A stretch of 11,704 bases of DNA from Alphaproteobacteria bacterium (GTDB lineage: Bacteria; Pseudomonadota; Alphaproteobacteria; ATCC43930; CGMCC-115725): contig JAGWIH010000038.1 in the NCBI GenBank assembly GCA_028866355.1, positions 1 to 11,704 on the forward strand, given 5' to 3'. Under the pieces are notes generated by a model. It was not told the origin of the DNA. It did not search any database and saw nothing but the letters and a program-made list of their open reading frames with translations. Shown one piece after another: positions 6,635 through 11,704 of this stretch (its first letter is position 1; every line of letters begins with the position of its first letter). Position numbers and translations under genes: made by a program.

Positions 6635-7777
6635 TCAAGAAGCGGCGGCCTCGGCCGGTTCGGCGGCCTTCTCGTCGCGCTTCTTGGCTTCGATCTCGGC
6701 CGCCTTCTTTTCGACGAGCTCGACCAGATGGTCGACGATGTTCTCATCCTTGAGACGGTGATCGGTGACGCCGGAAATGTAGACCTGATGCGTGTTGTTG
6801 CCGCCGCCGGTGAAGCCGATATCGGTTTCGCGCGCCTCGCCCGGGCCGTTGACGACGCAGCCGATGACCGAAAGCGTCATCGGCGTGGTGATGTGCGCCA
6901 GCCGCTGCTCGAGGATTTCGACCGTCTTGATTACTTCGAAATTCTGCCGCGCGCAGGATGGACACGAGATGATGGTGACACCGCGGCGACGCAGGCCGAG
7001 CGCCTTGAGGATTTCGTAGCCGACCTTGATTTCCTCGACGGGGTCGGCCGACAGCGACACGCGGATCGTGTCGCCGATGCCGGCCCACAACAGCGAACCG
7101 AGGCCGATCGCCGACTTGGTCGTGCCGGTCATCAGGCCGCCGGCCTCGGTGACGCCGAGATGCAGCGGATAGTCGCAGGCCTCGGCGAGCTGCTGATAAG
7201 CCGCGACGGCCAGGAACACGTCCGACGCCTTGCACGATATCTTGAATTCGAAGAAGTCGTTGTCTTCGAGAATCTTCGCGTGGTTGAGCGCGCTTTCGAC
7301 CATCGCTTCGGGGCACGGCTCGCCGTAGCGTTCGAGCAGATCGCGTTCGAGCGAGCCGGCATTGACGCCGATGCGCATCGAGCAGCCGTGGTCCTTCGCG
7401 GCCTTGACGACTTCGCGCACGCGTTCGGCCGAGCCGATGTTGCCCGGATTGATGCGCAGACACGCCGCACCGTTTTTCGCCGCCTCGATCGCCCGTTTGT
7501 AGTGAAAGTGGATGTCGGCGACGATCGGCACCTTGACCTGCGGCACGATATCTTTGAGCGCGGCCGACGATTCCTCGTCCGGGCACGACACGCGGACGAT
7601 ATCGGCGCCGGCGCGTTCGAGGGCCTGGATCTGTTCCACCGTCGCCTTGACATCGTGGGTGAGCGTGTTGGTCATCGACTGCACCGCGATCGGCGCGTCG
7701 CCGCCAATCGGCACCGAGCCGACGTGGATCGTCCGGCTCTTGCGGCGGATGATGTCGCGATAGGGACGCACGCTCAT
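6635..7777 (-). CDS. ispG: 4-hydroxy-3-methylbut-2-enyl diphosphate synthase (flavodoxin), IspG/GcpE
   Basis: 380 residues, the size of the two-domain bacterial enzyme. It catalyses the penultimate step of the MEP isoprenoid pathway, the reductive ring-opening of MEcPP to HMBPP, using a [4Fe-4S] cluster. The TIM-barrel half carries VQSMTNT, ADIHFHYKRA and LRINPGNIG; the C-terminal half carries the cluster ligands C272 and C275 in SCPSCAR, C307 in GCVVNGPGEA, and E314, as in E. coli. The last 25 residues form a Lys/Glu/Ala-rich tail that is probably disordered. The ATG at 7777 has a GAGAGG ribosome site at a good distance and its own candidate promoter upstream. The order rodZ-ispG-hisS also occurs in E. 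coli. Confidence 0.98.
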   Translation of the reverse strand: MSVRPYRDIIRRKSRTIHVGSVPIGGDAPIAVQSMTNTLTHDVKATVEQIQALERAGADIVRVSCPDEESSAALKDIVPQVKVPIVADIHFHYKRAIEAAKNGAACLRINPGNIGSAERVREVVKAAKDHGCSMRIGVNAGSLERDLLERYGEPCPEAMVESALNHAKILEDNDFFEFKISCKASDVFLAVAAYQQLAEACDYPLHLGVTEAGGLMTGTTKSAIGLGSLLWAGIGDTIRVSLSADPVEEIKVGYEILKALGLRRRGVTIISCPSCARQNFEVIKTVEILEQRLAHITTPMTLSVIGCVVNGPGEARETDIGFTGGGNNTHQVYISGVTDHRLKDENIVDHLVELVEKKAAEIEAKKRDEKAAEPAEAAAS

Positions 7778-7846
7778 GACAGAACCTCTCGAAACCCTTG
7801 CAATGCGGCGATATGAGCCTCCGGGATCGGCGCCCGGCTGGGCCGG

Positions 7847-7876
7847 TTTATAGCGCGTTTTGCCGCGTCAAACCAA
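7847..7876 (-). promoter_or_regulatory. Candidate sigma-70 type promoter for ispG (and probably hisS-prfA-prmC)
   Basis: In the 113-bp gap between the rodZ stop and ispG, the minus strand carries TATAAA at 7852-7847 (five of six to TATAAT) and TTGGTT at 7876-7871, with an 18-base spacer. A better-looking TTGACG lies between them but would leave only 13 bases. The start would be near 7840 with a leader of about 60 nt. The -10 box is unusually AT-rich for this DNA; the -35 is weak. No T-run terminator for rodZ is visible in the gap, so read-through from rodZ is also likely. Confidence 0.4.
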
Positions 7877-7890
7877 GGGGCCGGAAACCC

Positions 7891-9006
7891 TCAGTCTACA
7901 ATTGCCGTGCCGGCCTTAAGCTGATCTGGATCGAGGCGGATATCATGTCGCACCTTGCCGGTCAGCGGCGGCGCCTCCTGGCCGTCGACCGTCACAGCCA
8001 GGCCGCTGGCGTTGCCGGCGTAAAGCGTCAGACCCGATTGTTCGGGAACGCGATAGACGTCGCCGGGTTTCATCAGCCGTTGAAACACGGTTGCCCCATT
8101 TTGGTCATGCACCTTGATCCAGCAATCGTCCTTCGCGCGGATGACAATTCGAACCGCCGCATCGGTGGCGCCGAAGACGTTCAAGTTGCCCGGACCGGGC
8201 GTAACCGACGCGCCGTTGTCACTCGGCGGCAAGGCAGCGGTTTGCGCCGGCGGCGTAACGGACGTCTGCGGCGCGTTCAACACCGGCGGCTTCAAAACCG
8301 GCGCCGCGTTGCCAGTGTTGGGCGACGACGGCCCCGCCGGTGGTGGTGGCGTCAGGGTCGGCGCCGCCGGTTCGGATGATTCCGGCGGCGAAAGGCTCGG
8401 CGGGAGCTTCGACTTTGATTCCGTCGTTGCCGTCGCACCCGGCGCCAGTTGATTCACCGACGCCGATGGCGACGGGCTGGTGGTCGAAGGCGCGGCCGGC
8501 GGCGGCAATAGCGTCGCCGGCACGGCGCTGACGCGTTCCGGGCGCACGCGGCCGCCGGACGATAGATAGTACCAAGCACCATAAGCCGCGAGCAGGAGCA
8601 GAACCGCCGTCACCAGGATCCGGGTACGCGGAATGCCGCGGTCGCCCAACGGCACTGGAAAGACCAGATCGCGCGAAATCTCGAAGCCGCTGGCTTCCTG
8701 TTTGAAGCGCCGCACCGCCTCGTCGCCATCGAGCCCGAGATGGATGGCGTAGGCGCGCACGAAGCCGAGCGCATAGACCGGCGCCGGCAACCGGTCATAA
8801 CGGCCCTCCTCGATCGCGACCAGGTATTGAGCGCGGATACGGAGCGCATTGGCAATCCGCTCGACATCGCCACCGAAATTCTCGCGGGTCTCGCGCAGCA
8901 GCGCGCCAATCGTGTGCTTGGGACGCGTCGGTGCCGGCTCGGCTTCGAGCACGACGGGCGCCGGGCTTTCCACCTCCGGCGCGTTTTCATCAGGAGACGA
9001 CGACAT
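7891..9006 (-). CDS. rodZ: RodZ-type cell-shape protein (HTH, one membrane helix, DUF4115)
   Basis: 371 residues. RodZ is a single-pass inner-membrane protein that links the MreB cytoskeleton to the wall-elongation complex. In order: a Pro/Glu-rich N-terminal extension (1-30); a cytoplasmic helix-turn-helix of the RodZ/Xre type (about 31-100, with IGALLRETRE, LRIRAQYLVAIEEGRYDRLP and VYALGFVRAYA); a basic stretch, then one membrane helix at about 129-148 (ILVTAVLLLLAAYGAWYYL); a Pro/Ser/Thr/Ala-rich periplasmic linker (about 160-275); and a C-terminal DUF4115 beta domain (about 284-355, with CWIKVHDQNG and LYAGNASGL). The ATG at 9006 follows a GAGGG ribosome site. It is 66 bp downstream of ptsP and upstream of ispG, the same side as in E. 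coli. Exact MreB contact residues were not checked. Confidence 0.9.
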   Translation of the reverse strand: MSSSPDENAPEVESPAPVVLEAEPAPTRPKHTIGALLRETRENFGGDVERIANALRIRAQYLVAIEEGRYDRLPAPVYALGFVRAYAIHLGLDGDEAVRRFKQEASGFEISRDLVFPVPLGDRGIPRTRILVTAVLLLLAAYGAWYYLSSGGRVRPERVSAVPATLLPPPAAPSTTSPSPSASVNQLAPGATATTESKSKLPPSLSPPESSEPAAPTLTPPPPAGPSSPNTGNAAPVLKPPVLNAPQTSVTPPAQTAALPPSDNGASVTPGPGNLNVFGATDAAVRIVIRAKDDCWIKVHDQNGATVFQRLMKPGDVYRVPEQSGLTLYAGNASGLAVTVDGQEAPPLTGKVRHDIRLDPDQLKAGTAIVD

Positions 9007-9020
9007 GGACCCTCATTGGA

Positions 9021-9049
9021 ATTGTGTCCCAAGGCGCACGCTGCCGCAA
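9021..9049 (-). promoter_or_regulatory. Weak candidate promoter for rodZ
   Basis: In the ptsP-rodZ gap the minus strand shows TTGCGG at 9049-9044 and CACAAT at 9026-9021, separated by 17 bases. Each box matches the sigma-70 consensus only partly, and the -35 overlaps the hairpin described separately. The start would fall close to the rodZ ATG, leaving only a very short leader. Offered as a possibility; co-transcription from ptsP is equally likely. Confidence 0.2.
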
Positions 9050-9065
9050 CCGTCGTCGGTTCGGC
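9043..9065 (-). promoter_or_regulatory. Strong hairpin between ptsP and rodZ
   Basis: Seven bases after the ptsP stop the transcript can form a nine-pair stem: GCCG plus AACCG on the 5' side (9065-9057 in minus-strand order), a four-base loop ACGA, then CGGTT and CGGC on the 3' side with a single bulged G. No U-run follows, so it is not a textbook intrinsic terminator. It could be an RNA 3'-end stabiliser, a partial attenuator of ptsP transcription into rodZ, or a Rho-related structure. Confidence 0.5.
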
Positions 9066-9072
9066 CGCTTCG

Positions 9073-11343
9073 TCAGATCGTCACGTCGTGATCCTGCGCG
9101 AAGTTGCGCAAGCTGACGCGCAGGCTTTTGCCGTCGCCGCCACACGTTGCGAGAAAGTCGCATAAAATCCGGCAATCGAGGGAACGCACCATCGCTTTGA
9201 CGCGTCCGAACGAACGCGGCGCCATGGAAAGATTGCGGTATCCCAAGCCGATGAGGGCCATGGCGCCGAGTGGATCGCCGGCCATTTCGCCGCACAAGGC
9301 AAAGGGTTTCCCCGCGCCGTTGCATTCGCGCGCGATGTCGGCGAGCACGCGCAGCACGGCGGGTGAAAGATAATCGTAACGTTCGGCGATGCGCGCGTTG
9401 CCGCGGTCGGCGGCAAACAGAAACTGCATCAGGTCGTTGGTCCCGACCGAAACGAAATCGACGCGGCTCAGGAGGTCCGGCAATTGCCAGAGGAGCGCCG
9501 GAACTTCGAGCATCGCGCCGGCCTCGACCGCCGACGGCAATACACCGCCGCGCTTGCGCACGCGATCGAGCTCGAGACTGAGCACTTCGCGGGCAGCGTC
9601 GTATTCATCGATCACCGCGACCATCGGAAACATCACGCGCAGGCGCTTGCCGGCCGCGGCACGGATAAAGGCGCGCAGCTGCTGGCGCAGGAGCGCCGGC
9701 CGGTCGAGCGCGATGCGCACGGCGCGCCAGCCCATCGCCGGATTTTCTTCGGGCTCGCCTGCCATGTACGGCAACAATTTGTCGCCGCCGATATCGAGCG
9801 TCCGAAAGGTCACTGGCCGGTCGCCGGCCTGGTCGAGGACGCGGCGATAGAGCGCCGACTGCTGCGCGACGGTTGGAAAGTCGTCACGCAGCATGAATTG
9901 CAGCTCGGTGCGGAACAAGCCGATGCCGTGCGCGCCGGCTTCATCGAGATACGGCAGGTCGATCAACATGCCGACGTTGAGATTCAGTTCGATCGCGATG
10001 CCATCCTTGGTCTGTGCCGGTAGATCCTTGAGCGCCGCATATTGTTGCTGCCGGCCTTGCCGCACCTGGATGCGCGCTTGCGCCGCCTGCACGATATCGT
10101 CGCTGGGGCGCAGGACGACGATGGCATCATCGCCGTCGACGACCACAACGTCGCCGGCTTCGACCCGCAGCAACACGTCCTTGACGCGGCCCACCACCGG
10201 AACGTCGAGGGCGCGCGCCACCACCGCGACGTGCGCGCCGGGCGAACCTTCTTCGAGCACGACGCCCTTGAGACGACGCCGGTCGTAATCGAGCAACTCC
10301 GCCGGCCCCATGTTGCGCGCGACGACGACGAATTCCTCCGGCAATTCCGCTTGGCTCGCGGCGGTGACCGGATTGCCGGTGAGATGGCGTTGCAGCCGGT
10401 TGGCGACGTCCTCGAGATCGGCGAGACGCTCCTTGATATAGGGATCGGTCGCCTGCGACAGCCGCGCGCGCGTGTCGTCGAGCACCCGTTGCGCCGCGGC
10501 TTCGGCGGTCAAGCCGCCGCGCACCGCATCGGCGATGCGCTGCAGCCAGCCGCGGTCGGCGGCGAACATGCGGTAGGTTTCGAGCACGTCATGGTGCTCG
10601 CCGGACGCCGGTATGTCGGTTTGCGCCAGCAGCTCGTCGATCGCGCTCTGCATCGCGGTGGTCGCCTGCCGCAGCCGTTCGAGCTCGGCGGCGATGTCCT
10701 CGGCGACGATGCGGCGAATCGCGACGCGCGGCTGATGCAACACGGCTTGGCCAACAGCAAGGCCGACATTGAGTCGCACGCCATCGAGCCGCGTCGGCAG
10801 CGTGACGTTGCCTTCGCCCGGCTGCTGCTCGACCGGGCTGACGAGGTCGCCCGATGCCGCGATTTCGGCGAGGACCATGGCGATGGTCTGCAGCGCCTCG
10901 ATTTCTTCTTCGCCGTAGTGCCGTTGGGTGCGGTTCTGCACCACCAAGACACCGAGGACGCGGCCGCCGCGCAGAATCGGCACGCCCATCAGCGAGTGAT
11001 AGACCTCTTCGCCGGTTTCCGGGCGATAGGCGAAATCGGGGTGGGATTGCGCCTCGGCCAGCGCCAGCGGCCGCGCCGTCGCGGCGATCGCGCCGACGAG
11101 ACCTTCGCCGATCCGCAACCGCGTGCGGTGCACCGCCTCGGGCCGCAAGCCTTCGGTCGCGAACAGCTCAAGCAGGTCGCCGGCACGGCGGATGTAGCAC
11201 GAGCACACCTCGGCCACCATGTCCGCGGCGACGATGCGCACCACCTGGTCGAGTTTTTGCTGGGCCGTGCCCGCCCCGGCCATCACGTCGCGTAAACGAC
11301 GGAGGACGCGGCGGGACCCAGCGGCCGCCGCGCCGGGTTCCAT
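9073..11343 (-). CDS. ptsP: Phosphoenolpyruvate-protein phosphotransferase PtsP (enzyme I-Ntr)
   Basis: 756 residues, the usual size of EI-Ntr (E. coli about 748). It takes phosphate from PEP and passes it to NPr and EIIA-Ntr, a regulatory relay tied to nitrogen and potassium status rather than sugar import. An N-terminal GAF sensor domain (about 25-165, with LELFATEGL and GEGLVG) precedes the helical NPr-binding region and the swivelling phosphohistidine domain, with H371 in EEGSPGAHVAVVARAL. The C-terminal PEP-binding barrel holds FRTE at 477-480, TLDIGGDK at 515-522, SVGTNDL at 632-638 and the catalytic Cys684 in CGEMAGD. The GAF domain shows it is PtsP, not the sugar-type EI. The ATG overlaps the preceding stop (TGATG) behind GGCGGAAG, so it is probably coupled to the upstream oxidoreductase gene. 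In many Alphaproteobacteria lysC lies next to ptsP; it is not seen here. Confidence 0.96.
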   Translation of the reverse strand: MEPGAAAAGSRRVLRRLRDVMAGAGTAQQKLDQVVRIVAADMVAEVCSCYIRRAGDLLELFATEGLRPEAVHRTRLRIGEGLVGAIAATARPLALAEAQSHPDFAYRPETGEEVYHSLMGVPILRGGRVLGVLVVQNRTQRHYGEEEIEALQTIAMVLAEIAASGDLVSPVEQQPGEGNVTLPTRLDGVRLNVGLAVGQAVLHQPRVAIRRIVAEDIAAELERLRQATTAMQSAIDELLAQTDIPASGEHHDVLETYRMFAADRGWLQRIADAVRGGLTAEAAAQRVLDDTRARLSQATDPYIKERLADLEDVANRLQRHLTGNPVTAASQAELPEEFVVVARNMGPAELLDYDRRRLKGVVLEEGSPGAHVAVVARALDVPVVGRVKDVLLRVEAGDVVVVDGDDAIVVLRPSDDIVQAAQARIQVRQGRQQQYAALKDLPAQTKDGIAIELNLNVGMLIDLPYLDEAGAHGIGLFRTELQFMLRDDFPTVAQQSALYRRVLDQAGDRPVTFRTLDIGGDKLLPYMAGEPEENPAMGWRAVRIALDRPALLRQQLRAFIRAAAGKRLRVMFPMVAVIDEYDAAREVLSLELDRVRKRGGVLPSAVEAGAMLEVPALLWQLPDLLSRVDFVSVGTNDLMQFLFAADRGNARIAERYDYLSPAVLRVLADIARECNGAGKPFALCGEMAGDPLGAMALIGLGYRNLSMAPRSFGRVKAMVRSLDCRILCDFLATCGGDGKSLRVSLRNFAQDHDVTI

Positions 11344-11704
11344 CAGGCTTCCGCCCGAGAGCGCACAGCGGCGGCGCGCTCTCCCTCATGTCCGCGGCTC
11401 GCGCCGGCCCGCGCCAACAGGGCGTCGATAGCCTGCGCCACCAGCTCGTCGAGGATATCCTTAGTCGATTGCTCGCGCGTCACCATGCCGACGCTTTGCC
11501 CGGCCATCACCGAGCCGCCCTCGACGTCGCCGTCGATCACCGCGCGGCGCAGGGCGCCGACCCAGAAGTGCTCGATTTCGAGCTGTGCGTCCTTTTGCGA
11601 CAAGCCGCCCTTGGTGAAGCGTTCGACGACGTCGCGCTGCTTCGCCATGAAGGCGCGGGTGCCTTCGTTGGCCAGGGCGCGCACCGGGATCACCGGAAAA
11701 CGCG
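11343..11704 (-). CDS. C-terminus of an NAD(P)H-dependent flavin oxidoreductase / nitronate monooxygenase-family protein
   Basis: Only the last 119 residues are present; the reading frame runs open to the window edge. The diagnostic part is GDVEGGSVMAGQSVGMV, the glycine-rich phosphate-side motif near the C-terminus of class I nitronate monooxygenase-like FMN enzymes, preceded by RFPVIPVRALANEG and EIEHFWVGALRRAVIDGD. Such enzymes bind FMN in a TIM barrel; many oxidise alkyl nitronates, but others in the family have different or unknown substrates, so the reaction is not assigned. The last 20 or so residues are an Ala/Arg/Glu-rich tail. Its TGA overlaps the ptsP ATG by one base, so the two genes are almost certainly co-transcribed. 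The catalytic His lies outside the window and could not be checked. Confidence 0.85.
   Translation of the reverse strand, partial: RFPVIPVRALANEGTRAFMAKQRDVVERFTKGGLSQKDAQLEIEHFWVGALRRAVIDGDVEGGSVMAGQSVGMVTREQSTKDILDELVAQAIDALLARAGASRGHEGERAAAVRSRAEA

Noticed and set aside
6728..7816. 362-residue open frame on the plus strand opposite ispG
   Set aside because: Antisense shadow with an Asp/Arg/Val-rich composition; ispG on the minus strand has all cluster ligands.
7858..7868. TTGACG as the -35 element for ispG
   Set aside because: Only 13 bases separate it from TATAAA, too short for sigma-70; TTGGTT at 18 bases is the better though weaker match.
9014..9030. Imperfect TTGGGA...TTCCAA dyad before rodZ as an operator
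   Set aside because: Five of six symmetrical bases on each arm is not beyond chance, and no cognate regulator is in view.
10042..11295. 417-residue open frame on the plus strand opposite ptsP
   Set aside because: Antisense shadow; ptsP is complete with GAF and PEP-binding domains.

Overview
The window is an ordinary but well-ordered housekeeping block from a high-GC (about 65% by eye) alphaproteobacterium. The evidence is a DUF4167 gene, a family I know only from Alphaproteobacteria, lying between prmC and clpB, together with an EI-Ntr (ptsP) gene and the string ptsP-rodZ-ispG-hisS-prfA-prmC-DUF4167-clpB. A Rhodospirillales-like or related lineage is plausible, but the genus cannot be named from this sequence. 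Every gene I accept is on the minus strand, so transcription runs from high to low coordinates.

In transcription order: (1) 11704-11343, the C-terminal part of an FMN-dependent nitronate monooxygenase-type oxidoreductase, cut by the window edge. Its stop overlaps the start of ptsP by one base. (2) 11343-9073, ptsP, enzyme I of the nitrogen phosphotransferase relay. (3) 9006-7891, a RodZ-type cell-shape protein. (4) 7777-6635, ispG of the MEP isoprenoid pathway, with its own candidate sigma-70 promoter. (5) 6624-5374, hisS; 5372-4296, prfA; 4299-3478, prmC. Their spacings are 10 nt, 1 nt and a 4-nt overlap, so this is a tightly coupled translation operon in which PrmC methylates the GGQ glutamine of the PrfA product. 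(6) 3252-2614, a DUF4167 protein with an RG-rich N-terminus, a compact conserved core and a long Gln/Pro/His-rich tail. (7) 2465-1, clpB, the Hsp100 disaggregase, lacking only its last few dozen residues because of the window edge and preceded by a good sigma-32 (RpoH) heat-shock promoter.

The functional theme is translation and its quality control (HisRS, RF1, RF1 methyltransferase, ClpB) joined to envelope and metabolic genes. The rodZ-ispG-hisS order is also found in E. coli, so much of the block is ancient synteny. I see no mobile element, CRISPR array, tRNA, rRNA or phage gene. No gene-free stretch exceeds 300 bases; the gaps are 2466-2613, 3253-3477, 7778-7890 and 9007-9072, and each is described.

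The points that merit a second look are the prion-like DUF4167 protein encoded beside a disaggregase, the structured leader before it with two competing copies of one pairing element, the RpoH promoter that separates clpB from its neighbours, a sharply AT-rich patch inside hisS, and the oxidoreductase coupled to ptsP. I found no clear evidence of a wholly new multi-gene system.
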